From assembly GCA_013201395.1 (NCBI GenBank), contig JABMJD010000008.1, positions 1-64,000 of the forward strand: DNA of 64,000 bases, in the 5' to 3' direction. Position 1 is the stretch's first letter, and each line of letters begins with the position of its first letter. The stretch comes from Candidatus Syntrophopropionicum ammoniitolerans (GTDB taxonomy: Bacteria > Bacillota > Desulfotomaculia > Desulfotomaculales > Pelotomaculaceae). Below are positions 25,944 to 36,843 of the stretch, piece by piece. The notes beneath the pieces are model-generated. The model made no database searches, was not told where the DNA came from, and was given only the letters and a program-made list of their open reading frames with translations. Both the position numbers and the translations under genes were made by a program.

Positions 25944-27220
25944 AAATCAAACGTTATGTAGTGAAGGAAATGCAGGAGGCCATCCGTTTAATAAAGCAAG
26001 ACCTGGGACCGGAAGCGGTAATTGTCAGTAGTTATAAAGTTTCATCGGCAAAAGGGTTGTTTGGTTTGTTTTCACCGCGGTTGTTTGAGGTTACTGCTGT
26101 GTTGGATGACAATTCTGATCTTAAAATAGACAAGGCCTTGCCGGGCGCAGATGTTCCTCAGATTCACCAGCCCACTGGGCGGGCTGAAAATGGTAGAAAA
26201 CAAATCAACACACTTATTGACAATGCTGTGGCGCTGTTTACCGGTAAACAGGAGGACCATGAAAATTTGCCGGATGAATGTCCTATTAGAGAACAGGGGG
26301 GAGGGGTGACTGCCTGTCCACCCCCCAGGGACTTACTGATAAGGGACAGATTTTTTTCTCAAGCAGGTAACGGGAGCCCTTTTGACGTTATGGTAACCAA
26401 ATACATGGAGGCGGGTGTAGACGGCGACGGGGTTTTAATGTGGCGTAAAGCACTTCTAGACATGGAGGTACAGGAAAACATTGTGGAACTTATCTTGCCT
26501 ATGGGGGAAAAAGAGCAACATTTACAGGATACTAGGGGGCAAGACTACCATGTAGATGTTTTTAAACAAATCATAAGTCTATTGGAACCAGCTTATTGCC
26601 CGGCAAAAAAGGCCAGGGTAATGACTTTCATTGGCCCCGCAGGTGTAGGGAAGACCACAACCCTGGCCAAACTTGCTACCAGGTTTAGCCTGGATAACAA
26701 AAAGGTGGCCATAGTAACTGTTAATACCTACCGGATTGGTGCAGTGGAACAGCTCCAGGCCTATGGGGATCTGCTGAATATTCCAGTGGAAGTGGTTATG
26801 ACACCCGGCCGGTTGGCTGAAGCGGTAGCCAGGCACAGCGATAAGGATTACATATTTATTGACACCGCCGGTCGTTCCGCAGGCAATGTGGGGCAGATAT
26901 TGGAGCTAAAGAGATTTTTAGATGCGGTAGCAGTGCCCCAGGATATTTTCCTTGTATTGAATTTGACAACTAAAAACAGGGATCTAAAAAGAATAGCCAA
27001 CGCATTTATGATCACAAATTACTCCAAGTTGGTTTTTACCAAAGTTGATGAGACCGAAACACATGGTGCAATACTTAATTTGGTTTATACCCTGGGAAGG
27101 CCGGCAGCCTATCTGGCCCATGGTCAGGGTGTGCCCGACGATATCAGTACAGCCGACCCACAAAAAATAGCTGAATTATTGGTTAGGGGAGTTGACCCTG
27201 ATGAGACTATGGCCGTCTAG
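25940..27220 (+). CDS. flhF: Flagellar biosynthesis GTPase FlhF
   Basis: SRP-GTPase G domain: MTFIGPAGVGKTTTLAKLATRF, YIFIDTAGRS. Confidence 0.96.
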   Translation: MKIKRYVVKEMQEAIRLIKQDLGPEAVIVSSYKVSSAKGLFGLFSPRLFEVTAVLDDNSDLKIDKALPGADVPQIHQPTGRAENGRKQINTLIDNAVALFTGKQEDHENLPDECPIREQGGGVTACPPPRDLLIRDRFFSQAGNGSPFDVMVTKYMEAGVDGDGVLMWRKALLDMEVQENIVELILPMGEKEQHLQDTRGQDYHVDVFKQIISLLEPAYCPAKKARVMTFIGPAGVGKTTTLAKLATRFSLDNKKVAIVTVNTYRIGAVEQLQAYGDLLNIPVEVVMTPGRLAEAVARHSDKDYIFIDTAGRSAGNVGQILELKRFLDAVAVPQDIFLVLNLTTKNRDLKRIANAFMITNYSKLVFTKVDETETHGAILNLVYTLGRPAAYLAHGQGVPDDISTADPQKIAELLVRGVDPDETMAV

Positions 27221-28067
27221 GGCAAACCAGAGAATAAGTCCGAAAAAAATTGAAATAACTGAGCAGTCTATTGCCGGACCCCGCGCTATTGCCGTCTCCA
27301 GTGGCAAAGGTGGGGTAGGTAAAACAAGCATTTCTATTAATTTGGCCCTTTGCCTGGCTAAAATGAGCTATCGGGTGGCAGTTTTTGACGCTGATCTAGG
27401 GATGGCTAATGCTGAGGTAATGCTGGGCCTTGCCCCCCGTTACAGCCTATATGATGTTCTTTTTGGCAATAAAAGACTTGATGACATTATTGTCCAGGGT
27501 CCCGGGGGAATTAGCATTATTTCAGGGGGTTCAGGTTTTTTGGAAATGGCCAACCTGAACCAGGACAGGAGACAAAAACTGATTGGGATGCTTAATATGG
27601 TCAACAATTATTATGACTTCGTCCTTTTTGACACTGCCGCCGGTATCAATAAAAATGTGCTTGGTTTTGTTGCCGCAGCCGGCGAGGTAATCATCGTAGC
27701 TACCCCTGAACCTACATCACTCACTGACGCTTATGCCTTAATTAAAGTGCTGTCATGTTTTAACGTGCATAGTGAGGTTCATGTAGTGATAAATCGTGCT
27801 GCCAATGAGTTGGAGGCCAGGCGTACCCTGGAAAAACTTCAATTTACCGTGGGCCGGTTTTTGAATACCAGAATAAACAATCTGGGGTGGATCCCTGAAG
27901 ATAAAACGGTTAGCCAGGCGATTAAAAAGCAGAATCCCTTTTTCCTGGCTGAACCTAGCTCTGCTGCTTCCCGGGGTGTGGCCGGTATTGCCGGGTGTCT
28001 TACCAATACCACCCCATTAATACAAGACAAAGGGTTCTGGGGTAAGTTGGTGTCTTTGTTTGGCTAG
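27192..28067 (+). CDS. flhG: MinD-like ATPase FlhG/YlxH
   Basis: AIAVSSGKGGVGKTSISINLALCLAK; follows flhF. Confidence 0.95.
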   Translation: MTLMRLWPSRANQRISPKKIEITEQSIAGPRAIAVSSGKGGVGKTSISINLALCLAKMSYRVAVFDADLGMANAEVMLGLAPRYSLYDVLFGNKRLDDIIVQGPGGISIISGGSGFLEMANLNQDRRQKLIGMLNMVNNYYDFVLFDTAAGINKNVLGFVAAAGEVIIVATPEPTSLTDAYALIKVLSCFNVHSEVHVVINRAANELEARRTLEKLQFTVGRFLNTRINNLGWIPEDKTVSQAIKKQNPFFLAEPSSAASRGVAGIAGCLTNTTPLIQDKGFWGKLVSLFG

Positions 28068-28083
28068 GTGGGGGGAGTTGGAT

Positions 28084-28830
28084 ATGAATGCAGCCAAAGA
28101 TATGTGGCGGGAGTACCGCCGCACAAGAGACGAACAACTGAAACATGAACTGTGTTTGGCGCACCTTTCTCTGGTCAAATATCTGGCCGGCCGGCTGGCC
28201 ATAAGGCTACCCCCCTACATCAATCAAGAAGATTTGGAAAGTTGTGGGGTGTTCGGCCTTTTGGAAGCGATAGAAAAATATAACCCGGATCGGGGTACCA
28301 GCTTTAAAGCCTATGCCTATAGCAGGGTGCGCGGTGCCATGATTGATGAAATTAGGAGGTTGAACTGGGTCCCCCGCGCACTCAGGCAGAAGGTGAAGCG
28401 GGTAAATGCGGTTAGGGAAAGATTACAGCAGGAAATCGGCGAGAATATCACTGATGAAAACCTGGCTAACGCCCTGGGAATAGAGGTTTCTGAGCTGCAT
28501 AATTTGACTGGACAAGCAAGTCAGTTTGCTGTTTCTTCTCTTGATGAAACCTTCCCGATAACAGGTGGTGAGGTGGTACGCCTGGGCGATATCATTGCCG
28601 ATCCGGACAGTTCCGATCCACTAGATCTTATTGAAGTGGAAGATGGCCGGAAAATGCTGATAGAGGCGATAGATAAACTTTCTAAAAGAGATTTGATGGT
28701 GCTTTCCCTATATTATCAGGAAGGCCTAACCTTAAAGGAAATCGGTAAGGTATTGGAGGTATCGGAGTCACGGGTCTGCCAGATTCATACCAGGGCTTTA
28801 AGAAGGCTAAGGGAGAAACTGACCCAATAG
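28084..28830 (+). CDS. fliA: RNA polymerase sigma factor for flagellar operons (sigma-28)
   Basis: FliA/WhiG-type regions 2-4: YLAGRLAIRLPPYINQEDLESCGVFGLLEAIEKY; VLSLYYQEGLTLKEIGKVLEVSESRVCQIHTRALRRLR. Confidence 0.95.
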   Translation: MNAAKDMWREYRRTRDEQLKHELCLAHLSLVKYLAGRLAIRLPPYINQEDLESCGVFGLLEAIEKYNPDRGTSFKAYAYSRVRGAMIDEIRRLNWVPRALRQKVKRVNAVRERLQQEIGENITDENLANALGIEVSELHNLTGQASQFAVSSLDETFPITGGEVVRLGDIIADPDSSDPLDLIEVEDGRKMLIEAIDKLSKRDLMVLSLYYQEGLTLKEIGKVLEVSESRVCQIHTRALRRLREKLTQ

Positions 28831-28915
28831 GAAAAAGGGGTTGTATCCAAGAAAAAGAAGGTAGCTGAGTAAAATCAGCTGTTGTTGGTAGCTTATAGCG
28901 AGGGGGGATTGGGAA

Positions 28916-29707
28916 ATGATTAGGGGATTGTATTGTTCCACAGCAGCGATTGACATTCAACAGGCCAGGGTCGAGGGTATTTCCAATAATCTGGCCAATG
29001 TCTCTACCCCTGGTTTTAAACAAGAATATATGCAGGTGCAAAGTTTCCCGGAAGCGCTGCTGGTGCAAATGGGGGGGCCAAACCACCGCCTTCCTGTTCC
29101 TGGTAAGCATCAGGGAATTGGTTTTGCGGGAATGGGCTCTCTAGTGGCAGAGGTACACACCGATCAAGGTTCCGGGGATATTCAGGAAACAGGCAAGGCC
29201 ACAGACATGGCACTCAGGGGGCCAGGCTTTTTTGTGGTTAATTTACCACCTATGGCGGGGAGTCCCGCGGGGCTTGGTTATAGCCGCAATGGGGCCTTTA
29301 GAACGGATGCCGAGGGCTATCTGACTACCGGTGGTGGGCACCGTGTTCTAGGTGAGGGCGGCCCAATTAGGGTGGAGGATAGGGATTTTCGGGTAGGCCC
29401 CGATGGAATAATTGAAGCAGGCGGGAGTGTAGTGGACAGGTTGTGGCTGGTTGAATTTGCTAATCGGGACAGGCTGCGCCGGCAAGGTGCCGATATGTTT
29501 GTGGATTTTCGGGGAGAGGCGGGTGCCAATAGGGCGGTCATGACCACCGTTAGCCAGGGTAGACTGGAGCGATCCAACGTTAATGTTGTTGACCAAATGG
29601 CCGGTCTACTAGCTGTAATGCGTTCTTTTGAAGCCAACCAAAGGATAATCCAGGCCTACGATGAACAATTGGCCAAAGCAGTAAATCAGGTAGGCAGTCT
29701 TAGATAA
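28916..29707 (+). CDS. Flagellar basal-body rod protein FlgF/FlgG type
   Basis: MIRGLYCSTAAIDIQQARVEGISNNLANVSTPGFKQEY; MALRGPGFFVV. Confidence 0.92.
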   Translation: MIRGLYCSTAAIDIQQARVEGISNNLANVSTPGFKQEYMQVQSFPEALLVQMGGPNHRLPVPGKHQGIGFAGMGSLVAEVHTDQGSGDIQETGKATDMALRGPGFFVVNLPPMAGSPAGLGYSRNGAFRTDAEGYLTTGGGHRVLGEGGPIRVEDRDFRVGPDGIIEAGGSVVDRLWLVEFANRDRLRRQGADMFVDFRGEAGANRAVMTTVSQGRLERSNVNVVDQMAGLLAVMRSFEANQRIIQAYDEQLAKAVNQVGSLR

Positions 29708-29731
29708 TTTGTTTAAGGGAGGTTGAACCCT

Positions 29732-30505
29732 ATGCTCAGGGCCCTTACTAGCGGGGTTTCAGGTCTTAATGCCCAACAAATAAAGGTAGATATTATTGCT
29801 AATAACCTGGCCAATGTTAATACTAGGGGCTTTAAAAAAAGCCGGGTGAATTTTAATGAATTATTGAGCAAAAGTATGTTGGATTCCGGCTTGCCCGTGG
29901 CAGCAGAGAACAACCAGGTTGGATTGGGCGGCGGGGTGCGGGTAGCCAATGTGGACAGGATCTATGATTTGGGGAACATAGTTGAAACAGGAATGATGAT
30001 GGATTTGGCCATCGGCGGAGAGGGTTTTTTTAAGGTACTATTACCTGACGGTGAGGAACGGTTTACCCGGGACGGTAGTTTTAGGTTTGATCAGGATGGA
30101 AGCATTGTTACCTCCGCTGGTTACAAACTAGAAGGAGTCCAACTTGCACCCAGTGCAGGTAAAATTAATGTATGCCCCGATGGAACAATTATGGCCAAAG
30201 ATGAAGGGGAAGATACCACCAGAGTAGGCCAAATTAGATTGTATATGTTTACCAATATGTCAAAATTGCATGCTGTGGGGGAAAATCTTTATTCATTTAC
30301 AGGCAACACAGGGGAGGTTTTGACGGGAAGACCTGGGGTGGAAAAATTCGGGGAACTAAAGCCGGGTTTTATAGAAGCAGCCAACGTTGGGTTAGTGGAA
30401 GAGATGACAAATTTGATCGAAGCCCAGCGTGCCTATGGATTTAACACCCGCATTGTACGCACAGCTGATGAAATGTGGAGCATGGCCAATAATTTGCGTA
30501 AATAG
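29732..30505 (+). CDS. flgG: Flagellar basal-body rod protein FlgG type
   Basis: MLRALTSGVSGLNAQQIKVDIIANNLANVNTRGFKKSRVNFNEL; FGELKPGFIEAANVGLVEEMTNLIEAQRAYGFNTRIVRTADEM. Confidence 0.92.
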   Translation: MLRALTSGVSGLNAQQIKVDIIANNLANVNTRGFKKSRVNFNELLSKSMLDSGLPVAAENNQVGLGGGVRVANVDRIYDLGNIVETGMMMDLAIGGEGFFKVLLPDGEERFTRDGSFRFDQDGSIVTSAGYKLEGVQLAPSAGKINVCPDGTIMAKDEGEDTTRVGQIRLYMFTNMSKLHAVGENLYSFTGNTGEVLTGRPGVEKFGELKPGFIEAANVGLVEEMTNLIEAQRAYGFNTRIVRTADEMWSMANNLRK

Positions 30506-30577
30506 GGGATTTGTACAAGAGCCCCGTTTTAGGCTGGATAAAATTATTGCATTTAAGATGGGAATGATGATTAGGTT

Positions 30578-31567
30578 ATGGATGTCCTATCACAAAACAA
30601 GATAGATGCTATACTGGAAGCCTTGTCTACAGGTGTAATAAAGACAGAAGAATTTGAGGAAACACCTGGGGAGATTGATTATGAAAAATATGACTTCAGA
30701 CGCCCAAATAAATTTTCCAACGAACAGTTGCGTACCTTGCAAACACTTCATGATGTTTTTGCGCGGTTGGTGTCAAAATTCTTAACGGGCTATCTGCGCA
30801 GTGGCATTGAAATTGAGGTTGCTGCCGTGAGCCAAATGACATATGAGGACTTTATTGGTTCCATCCCAAACCCGGCAGCCTTAACAATTTTTTCTTTGGA
30901 GCCTTTAAAGGGTATGGCCATCATCCAGTTTGATCCGATGTTCATTTTTCCCATGATTGATCTGTTCTTGGGAGGAAAGGGCGAAGGTTTGAACCTGGCC
31001 CGGGAATTTACCGATATCGAGATTTCTTTGATCCACAATTTGTCGAGCAAAATTTTGGAGAATCTCGCTATAGCCTGGAAGGACATAGTTAGAGTTAAGC
31101 CAACTATAGATTTTGTGGAGACAAACCCCCATTTGCACCAAATATTATCCTTTAATGAAATTGTAGCCTTGATTACCCTGGCTACGAGGGTAGGTGACGC
31201 TGAAGGTTTTATTAACCTTTGTCTGCCATTTCCTTTTGTGGCGCCACTGGTGACAAACCTGGCTTACCACAGAAATCCCAAACCCGATGTGGAAGATGTG
31301 AACATCGAGGAAACAAAAAGGCTAGAACACTTGCTTGGCTTTCCCATGATTGAACTTACCGTTCTAACTGGACAAACCCAAATAACAGTGGATGATTTTT
31401 TGCATTTGCAGGAGGGTGACGTCTTGCTTTTAGATAAGAAGGTGAATGACGATATGGACCTCTATGTGGGGGAGTTTTTAAAATACAAGGTTCAGCCCGG
31501 CAAGCTGGGCAGCAAATTAGCCGTACAGGTTACAGCGTTAACCGCCGGAGGTGAGCAAGATGACTAA
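30578..31567 (+). CDS. fliM: Flagellar motor switch protein FliM
   Basis: LSQNKIDAILEALSTG; YDFRRPNKFSNEQLRTLQTLHDVFARL. Confidence 0.97.
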   Translation: MDVLSQNKIDAILEALSTGVIKTEEFEETPGEIDYEKYDFRRPNKFSNEQLRTLQTLHDVFARLVSKFLTGYLRSGIEIEVAAVSQMTYEDFIGSIPNPAALTIFSLEPLKGMAIIQFDPMFIFPMIDLFLGGKGEGLNLAREFTDIEISLIHNLSSKILENLAIAWKDIVRVKPTIDFVETNPHLHQILSFNEIVALITLATRVGDAEGFINLCLPFPFVAPLVTNLAYHRNPKPDVEDVNIEETKRLEHLLGFPMIELTVLTGQTQITVDDFLHLQEGDVLLLDKKVNDDMDLYVGEFLKYKVQPGKLGSKLAVQVTALTAGGEQDD

Positions 31568-32633
31568 TAAACATTTAAGCCGGGAAGAAATAGATGCACT
31601 GCTGAACAGTCAAGTTCCGGAACTTTTGCGTCCAGATAAGGCAAAAGAAAAAACAGATGAACAGGCTGCCCAGGACTCCACTGAAAGGGAGTTTGTTGAC
31701 CGTCAAAATGCCCGAGTAGCGGAAGCAAATGGGTCGCAGGTTGAGCTGTGGTCCCTAACAGATGAAGAAAGAGATGCTCTGGGAAGGGTTGGTAGCATAT
31801 GTATGGGTTCTGCCTCCAAAACCCTTTCCCTGTTGTTAAAACAACAGGTAGATATAACCAACCCCAGGGTGGAGGTTACATCCACAGGGGAATTTTTAAA
31901 GTGCTTTACCAGTCCTCACATATCCTTTCGGGTTAACTTTACTGAGGGACTTACGGGGTGCGGCTACCTGATCATAAAGCAGGAGGATACCGCAGTGCTG
32001 GCAGACTTGATGGCGGGGGGGGAAGGTGCCGGTATTTCTAAGGAAATTACTGAGACCACCATCAGCGCAGTTTCTGAGGCCATGAACCAGGCAATCAGGG
32101 TGGTTTCTACTGCTATGACCACAATTTTTAGGCGCATGGTATGTATCTCCCCGCCTGAAATAAAGGTTCATCCTGGGCCCGAAGAATTGCCCGAGCAGGG
32201 CCACGTTGTTGTTATTTGGTTCAAAATGACTGTGGGAAGTGTTCTGGACACTCAAATCATACAGATAATGAATATTACCACAGCCAGGGAGCAAGCGGAT
32301 TTGGTTCTCGATCAGATAGAAACGGCTGACGACAATCATTCGAAAAAGACACAGCCATCTATCACTAATCAGCAGCATCTGGACCTAATTAGGGATATCC
32401 CTTTGAAGGTTACCGTACTCCTGGGCCGGACCAAATGGTCAATTAAAGATATACTGGAGCTGACACCCGGATCCGTGGTTGAATTGCAAAGCCTGGTGGA
32501 TGAGCCGGTGGAGGTGCTGGTGAATGGAACCCTGGTGGCTATGGGGGAAATTGTGGTGGTCAACGAAAACTTTGGGGTGCAGCTAACCCAGATCATTAAA
32601 CCGGAAGAAAGGATGCAAAATATTAGGAAATAG
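31551..32633 (+). CDS. fliY: Flagellar motor switch phosphatase FliY (CheC-like + FliN domain)
   Basis: LSREEIDALLN, central CheC-like region, C-terminal SpoA domain IPLKVTVLLGRTKWSIKDILELTPGSVVELQ. Confidence 0.93.
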   Translation: MSKMTNKHLSREEIDALLNSQVPELLRPDKAKEKTDEQAAQDSTEREFVDRQNARVAEANGSQVELWSLTDEERDALGRVGSICMGSASKTLSLLLKQQVDITNPRVEVTSTGEFLKCFTSPHISFRVNFTEGLTGCGYLIIKQEDTAVLADLMAGGEGAGISKEITETTISAVSEAMNQAIRVVSTAMTTIFRRMVCISPPEIKVHPGPEELPEQGHVVVIWFKMTVGSVLDTQIIQIMNITTAREQADLVLDQIETADDNHSKKTQPSITNQQHLDLIRDIPLKVTVLLGRTKWSIKDILELTPGSVVELQSLVDEPVEVLVNGTLVAMGEIVVVNENFGVQLTQIIKPEERMQNIRK

Positions 32634-32652
32634 AAATAAGAATACAAATTTT

Positions 32653-33315
32653 CTAACAGGTGAAGTTTATTCTGTTTCCCAGTACCTTGTTAACATAGTC
32701 CCTGGTTTCCTGATAATTTGGTATGCCGCCGGCCCGATCAACGGTCCCCGGACCGGCATTATAAGCAGCCAGGGCCAGCGAGGTGTTGCCATGATAACGA
32801 TCCAGCATCTGCCTGAGATAAAGCACACCACCCTCCAGGTTCTGGGCCGGGTCATAGGGGTTGCCCACCCCCAGGCTGTTTGCAGTGCCGGGCATCAGCT
32901 GCATCAGACCCATTGCCCCCGCTTGTGAGGTAGCATTGGGATTGAAATTGGACTCGGCCTGGACAACGGATTTAACCAGAGCCGGGTCAACACGATGCCT
33001 CCCCGCTATTTCGTTAATCAAATCCACCAATCTGCTATTGTTACCCATAGCAGGCTTATTTCCCATGGGGCCGGCTTGAGAGGCCGCAACCTGTGCTTCC
33101 CCCGGCAACCCGTCAATCCTTACTCTGGTACCTGGGGTGTTGTCACCCAGGGCGGCACCCGGAAACAGGGCCCCCGTTTTAAGGCCATTTCCTGCCAGGG
33201 CAAGGGCCAAAAACGAAGCAAATTGATCGTTCTTTTCTTTTTCAACCGGGCTTGCCGGCCATTGTCTTTTGCCCAGGAAATCCAGCAAGAGAACCCTTAC
33301 TAACATGCCTACCAA
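32653..33315 (-). CDS. SLT-domain lytic transglycosylase
   Basis: [52 protein letters not shown]. Confidence 0.93.
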   Translation of the reverse strand: MVGMLVRVLLLDFLGKRQWPASPVEKEKNDQFASFLALALAGNGLKTGALFPGAALGDNTPGTRVRIDGLPGEAQVAASQAGPMGNKPAMGNNSRLVDLINEIAGRHRVDPALVKSVVQAESNFNPNATSQAGAMGLMQLMPGTANSLGVGNPYDPAQNLEGGVLYLRQMLDRYHGNTSLALAAYNAGPGTVDRAGGIPNYQETRDYVNKVLGNRINFTC

Positions 33316-33901
33316 TAGAATATTCCCCTTTCACCCATCATAGCCGTTCACTATAAAAACAGTATATCAAACTAGTAGTTGTTTAAAAACTGTTTTTTCC
33401 AGATTAATTGCATTAACCAATCAATGGATTAATCGTTTTTATTAATAAATAAATTTTTTAATGGGACTGATTGTATTAAGTAATAAATAAAACTGGGAAG
33501 GGAAGGGATTTGCGTAATAATAGCAGGTTTGTCTCAGCCATATCACGGGATAATGCCAGGCAGGACAAGACGTGAGAGCGTTTTTTAACACCGCCTGTGT
33601 TTGCACATTGCCTATATCAGTATACAACAAGGGGGCTTATTGCCAAGTTTGATTAGTTTTATCAATAAATAGAGGACTTGTTTGCCAAAAAAACATATGT
33701 CATTAACTTTATTAATCGTTACTTTCTATTAGTGATTGGCCTGTTTGCATTACATAGCAGAAGTTTTATGTTAAAATACAAGCGAGATGTATAGATTTAG
33801 TTTTGTAGTTTTTACTGCAAATGCGGTGCCATTGCCCGCGCTGCCCGTAAATTGTATGGCGTGCAAGCACAAATATTTTAAGCATAGATGAGGTGAAGTT
33901 A

Positions 33902-34186
33902 ATGGCACATAGATATTGTTCCAATCCTGATTATATGAGGCCGCCCGACAGCTATGGCCTTCTAGACAGGATTGTATGCAGTTGCACTGAAGTTGCGAAT
34001 TGTTTGGGGGAAAAATGTTCGTGTTGGCATAATAGCCGTATCAGGGCATTCGAGCGCCTACGTTCCCTTGATGAAGAAAAACAGGAGCACATCTCAAAAA
34101 AATATTACGGTGGTAAACGCCCCTGGGCGGAAGCAGAAATGGAAATGTTGTTGCAAAACTACTGGCAAGGTACACAGAATTTTTAG
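33902..34186 (+). CDS. Small cysteine-rich hypothetical protein
   Basis: RYCSNPDY...DRIVCSCTEVANCLGEKCSCWHN; RBS aggtgaag. Confidence 0.5.
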   Translation: MAHRYCSNPDYMRPPDSYGLLDRIVCSCTEVANCLGEKCSCWHNSRIRAFERLRSLDEEKQEHISKKYYGGKRPWAEAEMEMLLQNYWQGTQNF

Positions 34187-34518
34187 CGGATGCCGGGGGA
34201 GATTACTGCGAATAGGCGAATACAAAGCAAAAAAGCCGCCATCTTAATCGGGCTGCGCCAGGCATATTGCCTGTTTTATACTAGAGGCCCCGCTACCCTA
34301 GACATGCAGAGGGGAAATAGCCGGCTGTTCTAACCTGTATAGGTGCATGGATTTTCGCAAAGCTCGTGCCTTTTCTATCAACATGCTGACAGCAGCAGAA
34401 AATAGAAACAGGACGGGCTTATCTTTATGCATTTTTACCCTTTTTTAGAACAGGGGTCCTTCACTGCATGGGAAATATTTGATAAGCTTATTGAAAAGAT
34501 ATCTGAGGAGAGGGATTA

Positions 34519-35232
34519 ATGTTTGAGGCCATATTGTTCGATCTTGACGGGACACTGCTGGATGCAGATATGAGTGTCTTTTTTAAACATTATTTTCAGG
34601 CTATGGGGGAATTTGCTGTTGAAAAAGGATTTGGGGATCCGGAACAGCTGGTGAAGCTGGTGGATCGGTGTACCTGGCACATGATCAGGGATCATAGTGG
34701 CGGGAACACTAATATAGGGACCTTCATGGAAAGGTTCCTGGATCAATGGACCTGCACGGAGGAACAAGCAAATGACTTCTTTAATGAGTTCTATGAGGTG
34801 AAATTTCCACTTTTGGAGCAGTATTGCCGGGCTTTTCCGGGGATGAAAGAAATGATGGCCGGGCTGTGCAGACATAAGCAGCAGATTGTTATTGCCACCC
34901 AACCAATTTTCCCTATCCGGCCCATACAATGCCGTCTGAACTGGGCAGAGGTGGGGGATTTCCCCTATGCATTGATCACATCGGGTGAGCACATGCATTA
35001 TTGCAAACCCGCTGTAGAATATTATGCTGAAATTGTGGAGCGAATAGGTGCGAACCCGGCTAATTGTCTGATGGTTGGCAACGATACCGATAGTGATCTG
35101 GCGGCAGGGGAATTGGGGATGAAAACTTTTCTTTTGGAGGAACGGTTGATTGATCAGGGCAACAACTCCTACCGACCCGATTGGCGTGGTAAACTCCCAG
35201 ATCTATATGACTTCATGGAAGAAATCATTTAA
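34519..35232 (+). CDS. HAD superfamily hydrolase
   Basis: MFEAILFDLDGTLLDAD; CLMVGNDTDSDLAAGELGMKTFLL. Confidence 0.93.
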   Translation: MFEAILFDLDGTLLDADMSVFFKHYFQAMGEFAVEKGFGDPEQLVKLVDRCTWHMIRDHSGGNTNIGTFMERFLDQWTCTEEQANDFFNEFYEVKFPLLEQYCRAFPGMKEMMAGLCRHKQQIVIATQPIFPIRPIQCRLNWAEVGDFPYALITSGEHMHYCKPAVEYYAEIVERIGANPANCLMVGNDTDSDLAAGELGMKTFLLEERLIDQGNNSYRPDWRGKLPDLYDFMEEII

Positions 35233-35275
35233 CCAAAGCAGTTTAAATTGGCGTGTATGGAAGATGGTGAAGCAT

Positions 35276-35560
35276 ATGGGGGATAAACTGATAACCATTA
35301 GAATACCCGGCGATATTTTGACTGAAATGGACAGCCATGTATTAGAAGGTGATAGAAACAGTTTTATCATAGGTCTTGTTCGTCAGGAACTAGACAGGCT
35401 GAAACGGTTGAAAAAAAAGAAAATCACAGGCAAAAAAAAGGGTGTTTTTGTTGATACCGGCTATCCGGAACTAAAAACTCTTGAGGATATTACCAACTGG
35501 GCCAAAAAAAGAAGAGCGGAGTTTGCGGCTAGTAAGAAGGATTCCCATAGTGAAAAATGA
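35276..35560 (+). CDS. Ribbon-helix-helix (CopG-like) DNA-binding protein
   Basis: DKLITIRIPGDILTEMDSHVLEGDRNSFIIGLVRQELDRL. Confidence 0.7.
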   Translation: MGDKLITIRIPGDILTEMDSHVLEGDRNSFIIGLVRQELDRLKRLKKKKITGKKKGVFVDTGYPELKTLEDITNWAKKRRAEFAASKKDSHSEK

Positions 35561-35850
35561 CAAATTTTTTGCAAAATAAAATAATTATTTATCATGCAGA
35601 TAGAGTCGTTTAAGGCCATATTAAGCCCTGGTTTATCTGGACAAGCTATTACCGGATGTATCGCCAATCATGATGCTGGTTAGCAACAATTACGTTTTTT
35701 CCCTCCCCAATTGATCACTCCTGGGGCCATATTTTCACCCTTTACCAGTCCTTGACCCGGCAAAAAAGTATTTACAGGAGGCAACTTGTTTGCTATATTA
35801 AAGTTGTCTCCTGGCGCATTTTGTTAATTATTGTTATTGGGGGGAGTTTG

Positions 35851-36732
35851 TTGATCAAGAGTAAAAGGTTCGTATTTTTGTTGGTAATAATCTTAAGTTC
35901 AGTGCTGGTAATCACCGGATGTGGGACTGATAGTGATCCTGTAGGAGGTACAGATGGAAAAATTAAAGTCTCCATCGGGAAGGTGCCTTATCCGGATATG
36001 TGGCCGGCGGCTTACATTATGAGAGATGTTGCGGCAGAACTGGGTCATGAAACAGAGATTGTCGAGGCTGATATGGGGCTAATGTATCAGGGATTGGCTC
36101 AGGGCAGCATCACTGTTTTCCCTGACGTCTGTCTGCCCTTTTTGCACCAGTCCTATGTAGATAAGTATGAGGGTCAATTTGAGGTAGTGGGGAAGGTTTA
36201 TGAGGATGCACCCAGTGGTTTCACAGTGCCCACATATGTTGATATTGACACTATTGACGAATTAAAAGGGCGTGCAGGGGATTTTGGCGGCCGTGTTGTG
36301 GGTATAGAACCAAGTGCCGGCATTATGATCCAGGCTATAGAGGCCATGGAGGCTTATGGGCTAGATGGATATGAATTGTTGGAGGGTAGTACACCGGCTA
36401 TGCTGGCGGATGTTAAAAATGCTACCAGTAATGAAAATCCCATACTCTTTTTATCCTGGCGTCCACACCCCATGTGGGTAGACTATGATCTGAAAATACT
36501 AGAGGATTCAAAGGGTATCTGGCATCCCTATGATTGCCGAACCGGCGTAAATAATAATCTAAAAGAAGATGCTCCGGAGTTGTATAATTTTATTCAAGGG
36601 TTCGGTATCTCTCTAGAGGATATTGAAAAAATGCTCGTAAAAATGGAGGTTGACGGGATGGACCCGGAGGCCCTGGCCAAAGATTGGATTGAACAAAACC
36701 GGGCTTTGGTTGATGAACTGATTGGCAAATAA
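35851..36732 (+). CDS. opuAC: Glycine betaine/proline ABC transporter substrate-binding lipoprotein
   Basis: Lipobox VLVITGCG; VSIGKVPYPDMWPAAYIMRDVAAELGHETEIVEADMGLMYQGLAQGSI. Confidence 0.88.
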   Translation: MIKSKRFVFLLVIILSSVLVITGCGTDSDPVGGTDGKIKVSIGKVPYPDMWPAAYIMRDVAAELGHETEIVEADMGLMYQGLAQGSITVFPDVCLPFLHQSYVDKYEGQFEVVGKVYEDAPSGFTVPTYVDIDTIDELKGRAGDFGGRVVGIEPSAGIMIQAIEAMEAYGLDGYELLEGSTPAMLADVKNATSNENPILFLSWRPHPMWVDYDLKILEDSKGIWHPYDCRTGVNNNLKEDAPELYNFIQGFGISLEDIEKMLVKMEVDGMDPEALAKDWIEQNRALVDELIGK

Positions 36733-36843
36733 TTTGTTGTTTACAGGAATTTAGATAAAACTTCATAACACTATTATTTGCAGTTAGTTGGGCAACATGT
36801 TGAAGGAGACATGCCTGGAAGTGAGTTGTTATTTAGCTTATCG

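Noticed and set aside
34190-34470. Possible c-di-GMP (GEMM) riboswitch because of cgcaaagc and gggctgcgcc strings
   Set aside because: Could not assemble the conserved P1/P2 architecture, and the downstream gene is a HAD hydrolase; would need a covariance search
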